Part shown: positions 1 through 13,846 of the stretch, piece by piece | Position numbering within the stretch: position 1 is the stretch's first letter | Layout of the letters: every line of letters begins with the position of its first letter | Translations under genes and position numbers: made by a program | Notes under the pieces: model-generated | Database searches by the model: none | Told to the model about the DNA's origin: nothing | Seen by the model: only the letters and a program-made list of their open reading frames with translations | NCBI GenBank assembly: GCA_005281725.1 | Contig: SSBO01000001.1 | Coordinates: 1,472,399 to 1,536,398, forward strand | DNA from: Wuchereria bancrofti | Lineage: Eukaryota > Nematoda > Chromadorea > Rhabditida > Onchocercidae | Length of the DNA: 64,000 bases | Direction of reading: 5' to 3'

Positions 1-451
1 TGTCACATTTAAGTGTCAATTTTCGAGTCACTAAATGCCATTTAGTTTGAAATTATCGCTTTTTTTTGGTATGATCGGAACAATTTACTACGCTGTCTTT
101 AAATGATTTCGGTTTTCTCACTAGGAATCCGGTTAGAAATCCGGTTCGACCAGATATGCATAACATATGCCTTGTATTTTGATATTATTCAGTGCATTAT
201 ATTACTTAAAGTTATAAGCACTCAAAAAAAAAAATACCAAAAATTATTTTTCTTAGGATTTATCTATTAAAGTATTGTAGTAGAATAATATTCGATTATT
301 TTGTTATTTTGTTTGTTTTAATTGTTGACAGAATTTTTTTGGAATAACTAAAATATTATTAAATTATATTATTAAACCTCAAAAAAAGGAGGTAAGCCTT
401 TTACGTGTGGTACCGTAATAATTTACGCATGGTACCATAAAATTGTACTTT

Positions 452-688
452 AAATATGTAATTTAGACCTTTTCATTTTATGAAATTCTTGTAAATATGT
501 AATTTAGACTCTCATTTCAGGAAATTCTTGTAAATATGTAATTTAGACTCTCATTTCAGGAAATTCTTGTAAATATGTAATTTAGACTCTCATTTCAGGA
601 AATTCTTGTAAATATGTAATTTAGACTCTCATTTCAGGAAATTCTTGTAAATATGTAATTTAGACTCTCATTTCAGGAAATTCTTGTA
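452..688 (+). repeat. 39-bp tandem repeat carrying a 3' splice site
   Basis: Six copies start at 452, 493, 532, 571, 610 and 649. The first is diverged and 41 bp long; the rest are essentially identical at 39 bp. Each complete unit contains CTCATTTCAG followed by GAAATTCTTGTA, which is the intron/exon junction of the integrin exon beginning at 677. The last copy supplies the real acceptor (AG at 675-676). Earlier AGs end at 520, 559, 598 and 637. Confidence 0.9.
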
Positions 689-3600
689 TCGTGTTCACAA
701 CCAGGTTTACCTCGAACTGACAGACATAACGAATTTGGTTCTTGCATGGAAGGTTTTAGTGGTTATGTTGACGAATCAATGGTTATCACTGGTTTGTCTA
801 TAATTATTAATTTTGTGAGATGTCTTTTTTTTTTAGAGTTTAAAATATTTTGGAATAATGAAAGTTTGTGATACTTTTCATACATCAAGCAATAATTGTT
901 TGGTTGAAACATGAAACAGATTGAAATTCAGATATAAATTTGGTAAATAGACTAATTCGATTAAGCAATCAATATCATTACTGAATAATTTCCATTAATA
1001 TTTACAAATTTGATCAGTTAGAAATCCTTTTTGTTGTTGTATAACTTTTTTATGTCTAACTGACATTATTTTATTTTCAATTTGATATGATAAAGTTTAG
1101 TTTTTTCTAAAAATTTATTTCGAATTGTAAATATTTTAAGCTTGCATGTTTACTATTTACAATTGTGTTATCATTTCTCGTTGCTATCATTTAGCCTTTT
1201 TTACTTCTGATTGAATGATATCAAAAGAGCATTGCTTTCCGCAAATGCTTACAACTGTTTAATATTGTTATCTTTTTTTTTGTAAAAGAAAGAAATTGAT
1301 TTTTAAATGTAAAAAAAAGAAAGAAAAAACGTTGAAGCTTTGGTAAAAAACATTTCTTCGAGAAAATTCCGGACGAAAAAGTTTTAAATAACAGTAAAAT
1401 GATTAATTACATACTGATGGAATAAAGTAAAGAAAAAAAAGAAAAGAAGAGGAAATAAAAGAATTAAAATTTTTATGTCAATGTTAAAAAGTTAGCGAAT
1501 TCAAATCAATTGTCAGTGAAGGATTAAATTTAAATTTTCTTTTTGATTTTTTCAAAAAGAATTTAAAAAGAAAAAAAAAAACTATATTTTCTAGAAGCTA
1601 TAATTAATTTTTCAATAATAATTTTACAATGTTACAAGGAAAAAGAAAATGATGAAAGAAATTTGTCTCACAGTGATATTTCAGGTTTACCTGGTGCAAA
1701 AAAGTGGACAGGTGGTGTTTTTGGACGATATTATCCAAAAGATATATTTGCAATGAATCGCGATCGCTGGACAATGGGTGTCGATCCAAAATTACATGGT
1801 GTACGATCGAAATTCCAAGGACATGATTATCTTGGATTTTCTGTACGACATGGTCGTTTTGGTTTTTGGTAATTTAAATCCTAAATTTTATTTCATTTTT
1901 TTCTTCTCTCTCAAAAATCTTTTTCAAGGATTATTCAGAAAAAAAGAAAAGGAAATGTTAGAAAAATGAAAATTTTGAATTGAGAGTTAAATGGGAAAAA
2001 AGGAATTTTTGTAAAAATTCAGAATTTCTACAAAGTTATATTTTTTATAATATTTGCAGAATTATCAATAAAATTTAAAATTTAGGTGACTTGAAATTTT
2101 ACTCATGAAAATATAATTCATTTTTAAAATTACTGCATATATTATTTACGAAATTATTCTATATTACCCAAAGTTTCCCATCATATAAGTTTAATAAGTT
2201 TGTGAATTCAAAAATTTCGGCAAAAAGTTTGATAAAATCAAAAGCTATAGAAATTAATTTTAACTCAGAAATGATTAAAAACTTTTTTCAAACTAATTTT
2301 TATTGTTTCGCTTATCTCAACTTTTTCTGTTACCAAAAAATGCTAATTTAATCTGTCAAAAAAAAAAAAAAATTTATTACTATTGTATGAAAATGGACGA
2401 TCATTTTCTCGCAATAATGGAAAATTCCCATATTAAAAATATTTTTCCCATCGAATGCTTAATTTGAAGTTGAAATTGATTGACTAAAGTAATACTTACA
2501 ATACTTTCTTTTTTTTTTGCACTAAGTAATCCGTAGAAATATAAATTACACTTATTACTCAGAAAAGAAATATTTTTAAGTATTCTTTATAGTACTCAAT
2601 TTAAATCTGACGTATTCATTTACTTTAAGTTAAAATCGAGCATACTTCTCATACAAGTATATTTATAAATGTAATCCTTTTCAAGTTATTTTTATTTCAA
2701 TTATTTCAGATTCATTTTAACAAATTATTATAGGTTTGAAGATAAAGATAATACAACAATTGTGGCCGGTGCTACGCGATACAATCAAACGGGCGCCGTA
2801 ACTTTTCTGCCATTTCGTAACGGTCACTCACCAAATTCTCAAACTTCGCATTATTTGACCCTTACCGAAGATAGCTTTATGCTCCAAGGTTCACAACTTG
2901 GCTCAGCATTTGGTTATGCAATTGAAGTTATCGATTTGAACAATGATAAGTCAGCATTTCGTTTTTTTTTTTTTTTTTTTTGTTGTTCCGATTACAGTAT
3001 ATTAATCGATAATCGTTGTTTTCAAGTATTATACGATGTAGGATAATAAATAAATAAACAAACAAATAAAATAAATAAATAAAAAGTTTTTCAATTTCAG
3101 ATTTGATGATTTATTAGTTGGAGCACCTTTTGAATATTCGGAAACAGTTGATGGCTCATTTGGTGGTGCTGTGTATATATTTTATTCATCCGGAATTCGA
3201 CGTAAGCGTCATGAAAATGCAAACGTTTTCCTAAAGCCAATTAAAATTCGCGGTCAAGGAATTTACTCTCAATTTGGTCTAGCAATAGCACGTCTGGGAA
3301 ACGTGGACGGTGATAATAATAATTACAACGGTATAACTCATTCATTACCTTTTATGTAAATAAAAAGTAGACAAATAAATGGTGACAATGCGACAGAGGA
3401 AAGAAGAGGAAAGATTTATTCATCGATTCAAATATTTTAGCATTTGAGCCAAAATAATTTAAATATTTGAATCGATGAATTTTTTTTCAGGTTTTTAATA
3501 ATTTTTTTTTCTATATTTTGCTAATTATTATTCGATTGGAAACGACAAAATCGTAACCTTAAAATGATTTGTTTGCAATTTATGAGCGCAATTATTTTAA

Positions 3601-6600
3601 AATCAAATTTATTTTAACAAAACACAAATTTGGAGGAAATTTTGATGAGATAAAAATTTGATATGTATGTGAAATTTCAAAGAAATAATGAAAAAATGAA
3701 TAATACAATTTGATGATAGAAAATTTTTTTGTTTAAAATCTTTTGCATAAAATTTATTCCAAATCTATTGCAATAATTTTTTTTTTTCATTAGATAATAT
3801 ATGACATTTAAAAAAAAAAATAAGATAATTTAATTGATGCATTCGCATTTCGAAAGGAAATATTTTTAGAAGACACTGATTGTCAGCGTTCTTATCTCAA
3901 ACTGAAATCACCAATTTATTTTTAATCTTTCCATTGTTTGTTAAACGTACAATTTTGTTCTTTTTTTTTTTCAAATTTTAAAAAATGAGAAATTTTTGTT
4001 TCTTTGTTAGACTTTCTCAACTGAAATGAATTTCATATTTTACAATTGCAAACATTGAAATATAATCTCACAATAAATAAAAAGCAAAAAAAAAAGAGGG
4101 AGAAACTGTTTATAATGAAAAGATTATAACTGATAAAATTAAAAGTTAAACTTACTGAAGCAAAAAAAAAAGAAAATTAGTAGTTGTAAAATATGGTATA
4201 CATTGTTTTTAATTTATTAAAATTATTTCTATCATTATCAAAAATATTTCAATGATAATTAATAAGTTTTATACAATTTCATAAAAAATTGCTTCATTCA
4301 TTTTATCATTCAGATTTTGCTGTTGGTGCACCATTTACTGATAATGGTAAAGGTGCAGTGTACATTTATCTTGGTGCAAAATCATCAAATACTTTTAAAC
4401 TTGAACCTGTACAGGTTATTTTTTTTTCATTTCCCTAATTATTTTTAATCACAAAAATTATTTTTTTCAATCTCTTTGTTTTGTTTTGTTTTGTTTGTTT
4501 GTTTGTTTGTTTGTTTTTTCACTCTATCATTAACTACCCTACTCATCCATAATTTAATGTTTTTTTTCTTAAAATTTTGCAAATAATTTAGATAATAACT
4601 GCTGATGAATTATCACAAATAAATTTACATATGAAACCATTAAAAACTTTTGGATTCTCATTATCTGGTGGATCAGATTTGGATGGCAATGGTTACAATG
4701 ATTTAGTTATCGGTGCTTTTGCATCTGATACAGTCATCCTACTTCGAGCTAGGCCAGTAATTTATATCACTGCTCAGCATATTGATAATGATATGAAAAT
4801 TGATATCGATGGTGACTCATCGTGTTTTAGAACTGCACAAACATGGTATGTATACTTACTTATTTATTAATTTTTAACCATAAAATCAATACTAATTAAT
4901 TTTAATCCTTATAAATCTATTAAAATTGATAATATTTCTTTTTTAATTTAAAAAAAAAAAGAAAATTTTCTTTTCTAATTTGAAATAATTTACAGAATTT
5001 GAAATATTACATAATTAAAAAAAAAAACTGTTAAATCAAACTATTTCAATGTTTATTCTTTCTTTCAAATATACATATATTATTAACAAATATATTGCTC
5101 ATATAATTAAAATTTTTTTTATATGATAGAATAGAATTCAATCATTTTTATGGTATTTTATAGTTTCTCAATCAGTACGGAACTATCGGTGGATAAAAAA
5201 AATATAAAAAATTCATCAAAGTTACTAAATTTTGATAGTGATGTTTTTAAATGTATGCTTGAGGTATGTTATTTTTAAATTTCAATTTTTTTTACAAAAT
5301 CATCTTGTTGTACTTAAAATTTGATAAATTTGTATTTTTTTTAGCAATTACTTTCAAAACTAATATTTTTAATCTCCAAAAAAAAAAAAAAAAATCTGGT
5401 TCATATCTATATTTTTTTGAGATATAGTATTAGAATATGAAAACGATGACTAATAGATAGAACATTTCCGGAAATTTTAATAATCAATTTATCCTGAATT
5501 GAGTAGTACGGTTTCTTTTTTTGTTTGGTATTCAAAGATTGTTATAAACGATGTTTTTATACATAATACGATAGTTCTTAACCGACTTTAATTTTTGGAC
5601 TAAATTTTAAAAGTTTTTTTTAGGTTATAGCAATGAGTTCAGGAGTAGGGACTCGAGCACGTATCCTTGAATCACGTAAGGAGAATTACACGTGGAGTTG
5701 TGGACGTGGTGCTAATCGAAAACCACAAATAAAAAATCACAAACTTTTCATTACAGTATGCTGAATTTTTTTTTAGAACTTTTTATTATTTCAATTTTCT
5801 TTTTAAAATTTTTAATAATTTCCAATTATCTTATTCATATGATAACTTTTAGTTATTCAATTCTTTCTTCACAAAATTTGTTTATTTCATATTTGTCTTA
5901 TTATGTAGATTAAATTGAAATTCGGTTTCATTGAGATATTTATACTTATTTTAAAACACTTCCTTGTTTTTAAGCTCATTTTTGATTATATTATTATCAT
6001 CATCAAAATAATCAATTGTTATTTTTGTAGAATACAAATAGCGATTGGATAAATCCAATAAAATTACGATTTTCTGTGCAATTACGAAATGAAGCGATTC
6101 CAAAAATGCCTCGAAATGGTGGCAAAATAGTTGATATGAATTTATTTCCTGTTTTGAATAAGTATGGATCCGAGGATACATTCATTGTAAGCTTCTCGCA
6201 AAATAACAAAATCATTAGAGAACAGATAACTAGAATTGTTAAATTATTCAAAATTGATTGTATTACTTATAAATTATTAATAATCTTTAGTAATTTAAGA
6301 AGAAAAAAGTAAGTTATTTTGCTATTTGATATCTCTGAAAAATTTCAAAGTCTTTTCGTTTAGAAAAATTAATTAATTTCTCACTTCTGTCTCTTATCTT
6401 TTATCATTTTTAATTCTTTTTACACCTGCATTAGCTTTATTATCACTCAAAAAACTAATTTATCACAGATACACTTTAATCGAAAATGTGGCGTTGATAA
6501 TGTTTGTACAAGCGATTTGCAACTACGAGCTGTGCTACCGGGAATATCGTAAGTGTTAAAATGTATATTTTAAAAAATTATTCAACGGAATTCAATTAAT

Positions 6601-9600
6601 TAATTAAATACAACTCAAATTTGTTTATAAAATTAGTGAAATAGTAGTCAATGTAAAGCTTTGCAAAAAGAAAGAAAAATGATTTGAAAAGAATTACTCT
6701 AACTTTGTGATACTTCTAGAAATGTTTGTTTTATTGAAATTTAAAAAATTTAAATATTTTTTAGGCAAGAAGAAGATGGAACATATATAACACAAGTAGG
6801 TGAAAAAACCACCATTGATATATCATTTTTGGTCAAAAACAATGCTGAAAGAGCCTATGAGGCAACACTATTCATTGAATACAATTCGGATGAATTAGAT
6901 ATTCCAATTTTAATTAGAAAAGATAGTCCTGTCAATATTGATGATTTCAAAGGTAATCTAGCTATCATATCACTTGGAAATCCTATGGAACCAAATAAAC
7001 AGGTTTATTTATTTACTTTTAATAATTTAAGTAATATTACTTATCTTTATTTGCTACTAATCATTAGTACATATATATATATAATTATAAATAAATTAAT
7101 CGTTAAATTAATAAATCTTTTCAAAAAAAAAAAAAACTTTTTTTAGAGCGTTTTTACATTTAAACATTTTTAAATGTTTTTGATCAAAATGAACTGAATT
7201 AAATGGGATATGAAATTTGAGCAAAAATTCCAGAAAATTATATCATTGCAAATATTTACAAATAGATTTTAGCTAAAAATAAATTTACCCCAATGTTTTT
7301 TAGTTGAAATTCGAACTTAGTTTCCGAATAGCACGTGGACGTACGGAAGGTTTAGGTAAACCTTTGGAATTTCGAGCTTTTGTTAATAGTACCAGTGATG
7401 AGAAGAATTTGGATGATAATTCATGGAAAGCTGTCGTACGTATAATTAAACGAGCTGAGTTAGAACTTAGCGCCATTTCTGATCCTTTCATTGTTAGGTA
7501 AGTTAATTCTTTCCTAAAATTTATTAACAGAACGATTATTTCGCATAAAATTAATTAAAAATAAACATTATACTAAGACGGATCAATTTTTTTAATTATT
7601 TAACAATTTTTTATTAATTCAATTAATAAATCACTAAATTATTTATTAATTCAATTAAAAATTTATTAGTCCTATGCTAACTGACCAGTTATGTAGTTTT
7701 TAGAGTTATTAATGATATATAATATACAGAAGGATGTTTGTATTACTTCTGTTTGAGTACAGAAAAAGAAATTAATTACTCATTAGTATCTTATATTGAG
7801 TTTCAAATATGCTAGAGATATTTTGATTTAAAATTCATTATATTAGAGTTTAAATTTTGTAATAATTAGATATGGCGGTGAAATGAAAGGTGAGTCAGAG
7901 ATGGAATTTGATGCAGATATTGGACCACTTGTTGTGCATAAATATACTGTCACAAATAAAGGACCTTGGTCAGTGTCAAATGTCACCCTTCAGGTCAGAA
8001 ATATTAAACTACATTTATAAGATTTAAATCAAATCTATTTTTTCTTTCTACTTTTATTTTTAAATCTTCAAATAAAAATTCTGTATTAATTAGATTTGAT
8101 TAAATTTCAGGTTGATTGGCCTTATCAGATGGCAAGTGTTTTTACAACAGGTAAATGGGCATTATACCTTATGGAAGCACCAACAATGCAATTAACTAAT
8201 ACTGATAACAGTAAAGATATCAAACAGTGTACGATGGTTTTACCGCATGAATGGATCAATCCGTTACAATTGAAATATCTCCTTGAAACCGGAAATGAGC
8301 AATACTATGAGGATGACAATAACGATGACATGGATCAGGAAAATGATGAATATGAAGAAGACCTGAATCGATTTAAAGTAAGGCTAAATTACGATCTATT
8401 ACATAAAACATATTAATTATCATATTATTTTTAATTGAAAATCATTTTTACAGTCCATTAAACATTTTTATTTATGAATGTTATTTCATTATTAGTAATA
8501 TTATTCGTACGATCAATCATTCAACGATTTGATGACATTTTTTCTTCATTTTAAAGGTTATCTATCATCCATAACTGTGCACTTTCATGAAAAAAGAAAA
8601 AAAGAAAAATTTAATGATATAATCAAACAACTACTATCTTTCAATAATAAGAAATGCCATCTTGTTAGATTATAATGTTAGATGGTGTAATGATTTTAAT
8701 TGAAATAGGATTAATTAAGTGTAATTTTTCTCACTAATTTATAGATTTCATTTGGAAATGTTAAATTAGAATAAAATAGATCTAAACGGTGAGGTGACAT
8801 GTGACAATAGTTGTAATAGTTTTTCTTCTTTCCTTACCATCTCTTTTGCTATTATTTAATTGTTTCATTTTCATTCTGTTGAAAATATAATTTAAATTCG
8901 ATATAAGTAGTAAAGCTCAAAACATGTGACAAAAGCGCCACTATCATCTCATTAAGGAATATTTTCAAAAATATTTGATAATGCTGAAATTTCTTCAGCG
9001 AACAATTGAAGAGTACCGCGAAAAGAGGCCATCTCGGGAGCTGAGAATAAAATCGACAAAAATTCGAGAAAAATCAGGGGAAGAAGTTGAAATTGTCAAA
9101 GTGGTAAGTTGTTTGTTTACCCGCATGTCCTTTCTTTTTTTGTTTTACAAAAACAAAAAATGATTTCAAAGATTATTCAGAAAAATTTGCTTCGCTGGAC
9201 ATTTAGTAGTAATAAATAATTATTTACTTACTTGTTCAATAGTAGTAATTATTATTTACTTGTTGTGAATTAAATTTTTCTTTTCCAAGATAATATATAA
9301 AGATAAGAAAAGTACGTTAAATATGATTAAATTTTCGAAACACTCTAATTTCCGCTCTTCAATATTTTCATTTCAAAGCGGAAAAGTTTTATTTTCTTTT
9401 AGAATAAATAAATAATAAAAATATGCTGTACGCAGTTCAGAATTGATAAATTTAACAAAAATAAAATTCTGCTGTTTGCAGAATTGTGCTGATAAGACAG
9501 CGAAATGTTTCACAGTCACATGTCATTTCGATTTTCTGGACGTTGATGCTGCTGCAGTAATAGATTTCCGGTCACGTTTATGGAATGCTACTTTTGTTGA

Positions 9601-10160
9601 AGTGAGCGTTCTAATTAAATTAATTAAAAAAATCGATTAATATTGCTATCTTTTAGCACTATAAGCATTCACATACAAAAGAAAAGAAAAAATATGCAAA
9701 TTTTTATGAGTAAATTTCATTCGAAATTTGTTGACTATTTAATCTATACACATTCGAATAAATCACTAAAATATTTTAGCAATCAATCAATGTTGCTATT
9801 CTTCAACATTGCCTACTTTTTTTTTTCTTCTTTAAGGATTATTATGATATAGCATATGTTGAAATTTTATCATCCGGTCGATTAATTCTGGATCAAGAAC
9901 AAGGTATTGAAGAGAGAAATACACGAAATAATTTTGCATTTGCATCAACTCATGCATATCCGGATCGACCAGCTATACCGGAAACAGCACCAATTCCATG
10001 GTGGGTAATCATTGCAGCTGCTTTTCTAGGCCTATTAATTTTATTAATTTTGATACTTATTTTCTGGAAATGTGGATTCTTTAAACGTAATCGTCCACAT
10101 CATCCAACACTATATCAAGCGGAATATCAATTTCGACGTGAGGAAACAAGTGAGGCATAA
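677..10160 (+). CDS. ina-1: Integrin alpha chain, laminin-binding type (INA-1-like), 5'-partial
   Basis: Cell-surface adhesion receptor that pairs with a beta integrin and links matrix to the cytoskeleton. Exons: 677-791, 1685-1868, 2734-2949, 3101-3330, 4314-4414, 4592-4845, 5164-5263, 5624-5755, 6031-6186, 6469-6548, 6765-7002, 7304-7497, 7870-7993, 8111-8377, 8999-9103, 9482-9601, 9837-10160 (stop). They total 2,940 nt in one frame, 979 residues. FG-GAP propeller blades carry Ca-binding loops [18 protein letters not shown] and DLDGNGYND. Thigh/calf domains follow. An acidic stretch (8290-8360) precedes a basic region like the light-chain cleavage area. [11 protein letters not shown] (about 9575) closely matches vertebrate alpha6/alpha7. 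One membrane helix precedes the cytoplasmic motif KCGFFKR, and the tail resembles alpha6. This favours the laminin class (alpha3/6/7, C. elegans INA-1) over the RGD class (PAT-2). The signal peptide and first blade(s) lie upstream of the window. Confidence 0.93.
3418..3480. repeat. Perfect 20-bp inverted repeat (hairpin) in an integrin intron
   Basis: Positions 3418-3437 are the exact reverse complement of 3461-3480, separated by 23 nt. The arms contain the core ATCGATTCAAATATTT. The hairpin lies in the intron between the exons ending at 3330 and starting at 4314. Confidence 0.85.
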
Positions 10161-12608
10161 AATTATTAGTCAAATTTTAAACATTTTCAAATTCTAGTAA
10201 GATTTTATTTATTATAAAATTGAAATGAATTAATCATCTTTAGAAAGAAAAATGAAATGATAAGGGAAAGATAAGAAAAAATAATATCTATTACTTTTGT
10301 TTCTTACATTTTCTAAAATGGGTAAATTTTATGCACACGGGTTGATGACATTCATAGTTATAAATTGTTGTGATAATATCTGTTTGTTTATTAATGCTTG
10401 TATATTTATTAAATTTTATTTCTCATAAAAATTTTTTGCACTTTGAGAAAAGGAAAAGAAAGCAAGTTCAAGAATAACAAAATAAATCTTTTAAATTTGC
10501 AAATTAAAATTTTTAAATAATTTTCTAAAATTTCAAAGTAGTTTTATTATTGAAATTTCTGAATTTGTAAATTTTCATCATTTTTGACTTATTATATTAT
10601 TGAATTGATCGTTGTAAATTCACTTTTTTGTCACTTAAAAAAATGTTTTATGCAGCTTACCTGTTAAATTGGTCCCAAGGTGCTATCTATATAATCTTAA
10701 TTTTCCACTTTTCTAATTCAATTTTTTAACTCTATTTACTATTTGCTTATTTCAAAGATGCATTTATGATTCATTTGTATTGCTTTTAAATAAAAAGTAA
10801 GAAATAATTTAAGATCTTTGTGGCTTTATCAATTCATTTTAAACAAAATCGAACCATTGTAGTTATATTAAAAGTGCTGTAAATTATCTAAAATCAGTTT
10901 TTTTTTTGATTACTTTTTGTAAATAATTTCGACCATTTTTGTATTTACGAGCAGTCAAGTACAATTTATTTCACTTCTAAAAACTTTATAAAATGGTAAA
11001 TGAAAAAATTTCCTTCTTAAAACAAAAAAGAAAGAGAAACTCTTGATTTTCGATTTTCATTTTTTTGAGTAAATGTATTTTACATTTATTGTTACAAAAC
11101 TTTTTGTGAAAGTTTAAATTTTGTACTAGCCAATTTCAAATATAACTATGTTCATTGCTTTGTTTTTGTTTTTGTTTTTTACTTTTGCTCAAATTATTAT
11201 CAATTATTTCATGACATGTAAACATTATTGGTATATTACAACAATGCCATATATTAATTTCAGTTTTTGTAAAAAACAAAAAAACAAAAAACAAAAATTT
11301 TGTTATGTAATTTAAAATTTTAATAAATTTGTGGCCATTTTGTATTAATAAATTTTTGATGCCATATTGTATCAGTGAATATTTTGGTGCTTCATATTTA
11401 ATAATTTTTATTCTATTTCTTTTTTATTATTGTTCTATTTTTCTATTCATTGCCTATTAATTTTTTTTTCTTAAAAAATATTATTTTGTTTATTTGACAC
11501 CTTTGTTGTTGAAATATTTATATCTTTTTTTTTTTAAAAAAAAATTTTGTTTTCAATTCCACACATATATATATGCATATATATAAATATTTTGCGTACC
11601 ATTTTGTTATCACGCTGTTTTGCCATTTAATATATGAAATCATAAATTTTATCATCCATTTTAAACTTTGTTAAATTCAAATTTTCGAAAAAGCTACGCT
11701 CGAAGCATTTTATCATCGACATTCATTCCATCCCACTTATTTACATTATTTTTAGATGACAAACACTACCAAACTAACTTCTTGTCAATTCCATAAAGTA
11801 TAAGTAAATGAAACAGTAATTACTTACTTTGTTTTTACCTTATACAACCATTGGCTTATTTCATTATTACACTAATAAAAGAAGGTTATTATTTGTAATT
11901 TCAGTGTAAACGACTACTTTCTATATTTTCACAGATAACTTTTGAGAAATAATTTTAGTTAACTTGAAAAACAATCTAATAGTTAGCATAATTTTATTAA
12001 TTCCTTGTCAAGTTTCATTATTATGATACAAACAATATTATTTGTTTGATAAAATAAAAAAAAAGTTTTTTGTGGCACTATGGAGAGTAATTTAAAATTC
12101 GGCAACAAAACTCTAATTAAAAATGATTGAGATATAATCTTGAGCTATGACTGATTAATGATTTCTATAAAACAAAATAGTAGTAAAGTTAATCTACTAG
12201 GTCTTATAATTGATTTATTAATTTGTTTGAAAAATTTTGAAAACTTTTATCGCTTGTGTAATAAACAATCTAAAGTGAGAATTTTAAATTATAACGAAAA
12301 TGATTTTTCACAAATTCTGATCAATTCTACTAGTTGTAAAATATTTTTTCTTATCTATCATTTGAATGCAATGAATTAAGTAGTTTTACCTGAATTTACC
12401 TCACCAATTTAATTAATTTAACTTAATTAAGATGTTATGAAATAGTAATCACTCGGTGTAAATATTTATCAATTAGATAAATATGATCTGCAATTTCAAG
12501 TGATATTTGATTTCCTTTGGTAGTAAATCAAAATTTTCGCCTCGCTTTTTATCGGTTACTTCCAATCTTTTCCTTCGCAATTTTTTCAATCGTTTCACAC
12601 TTTTGAAA
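10161..12608. other. Non-coding region downstream of the integrin gene
   Basis: AT-rich sequence after the integrin stop codon. It presumably holds the 3' UTR; a possible AATAAA polyadenylation signal lies at about 10481-10487. No open frame with coding character or exon-like structure was recognised. Confidence 0.5.
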
Positions 12609-13846
12609 GCCATGATAATATCATAGTAATGCAAGCCATGATAACATCACAGTAATGCAAGCCATGATAATATCACAGTAATGCAAGCCATGATAACATC
12701 ACAGTAATGCAAGCCATGATAATATCACAGTAATGCAAGCCATGATAATATCACAGTAATGCAAGCCATGATAATATCACAGTAATGCAAGCCATGATAA
12801 TATCACAGTAATGCAAGCCATGATAACAACACAGTAATGCAAGCAATGATAATATCACAGTAATGCAAGCCATGATAATATCATGCAAGCATGATAACAT
12901 CACAGTAATGCAAGCCATGATAATATCATGCAAGCATGATAATATCACAGTAATGCAAGCCATGATAATATCACAGTAATGCAAGCCATGATAATATCAC
13001 AGTAATGCAAGCCATGATAATATCATGCAAGCATGATAATATCACAGTAATGCAAGCCATGATAATATCANNNNNNNNNNNNNNNNNNNNNNNNNNNNNN
13101 NNNNNNNNNNNNNNNNNNNNNNNNNNNNNNNNNNNNNNNNNNNNNNNNNNNNNNNNNNNNNNNNNNNNNNNNNNNNNNNNNNNNNNNNNNNNNNNNNNNN
13201 NNNNNNNNNNNNNNNNNNNNNNNNNNNNNNNNNNNNNNNNNNNNNNNNNNNNNNNNNNNNNNNNNNNNNNNNNNNNNNNNNNNNNNNNNNNNNNNNNNNN
13301 NNNNNNNNNNNNNNNNNNNNNNNNNNNNNNNNNNNNNNNNNNNNNNNNNNNNNNNNNNNNNNNNNNNNNNNNNNNNNNNNNNNNNNNNNNNNNNNNNNNN
13401 NNNNNNNNNNNNNNNNNNNNNNNNNNNNNNNNNNNNNNNNNNNNNNNNNNNNNNNNNNNNNNNNNNNNNNNNNNNNNNNNNNNNNNNNNNNNNNNNNNNN
13501 NNNNNNNNNNNNNNNNNNNNNNNNNNNNNNNNNNNNNNNNNNNNNNNNNNNNNNNNNNNNNNNNNNNNNNNNNNNNNNNNNNNNNNNNNNNNNNNNNNNN
13601 NNNNNNNNNNNNCACAGTAATGCAAGCCATGATAACAACACAGTAATGCAAGCCATGATAACAACACAGTAATGCAAGCCATGATAACAACACAGTAATG
13701 CAAGCCATGATAACAACACAGTAATGCAAGCCATGATAACAACACAGTAATGCAAGCCATGATAACAACACAGTAATGCAAGCCATGATAACAACACAGT
13801 AATGCAAGCCATGATAATATCATAGTAATGCAAGCCATGATAACAT
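12609..13846. repeat. 26-bp minisatellite array with internal assembly gap
   Basis: Tandem units of about 26 bp with core ATGCAAGCCATGATAATATC plus ACAGTA. Left of the gap the units are mixed (ATAATATC, ATAACATC and one ATAACAAC), with several shortened units that lose CAGTAA. Right of the gap the units are nearly uniform (ATAACAAC). Both outer ends carry the variant ATCATAGTAA instead of ATCACAGTAA. The true length is unknown because of the gap. Confidence 0.95.
13071..13612. other. Assembly gap (542 N)
   Basis: A run of 542 unknown bases inside the minisatellite. The array continues on both sides, so the gap probably reflects a collapsed or unresolved repeat. Confidence 0.99.

Noticed and set aside
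143..151. tRNA B-box-like GGTTCGACC
   Set aside because: No pairing T-stem, acceptor stem or matching A box around it.
12751..13838. Long open frames across the minisatellite on both strands
   Set aside because: They arise because the 26-bp unit lacks stops in several frames and because the N gap is read as unknown residues. The peptides are pure repeat (MACITV...), with no gene features.
12609..13846. CRISPR-like regular repeats
   Set aside because: The units are contiguous tandem copies without unique spacers, in a eukaryotic genome.
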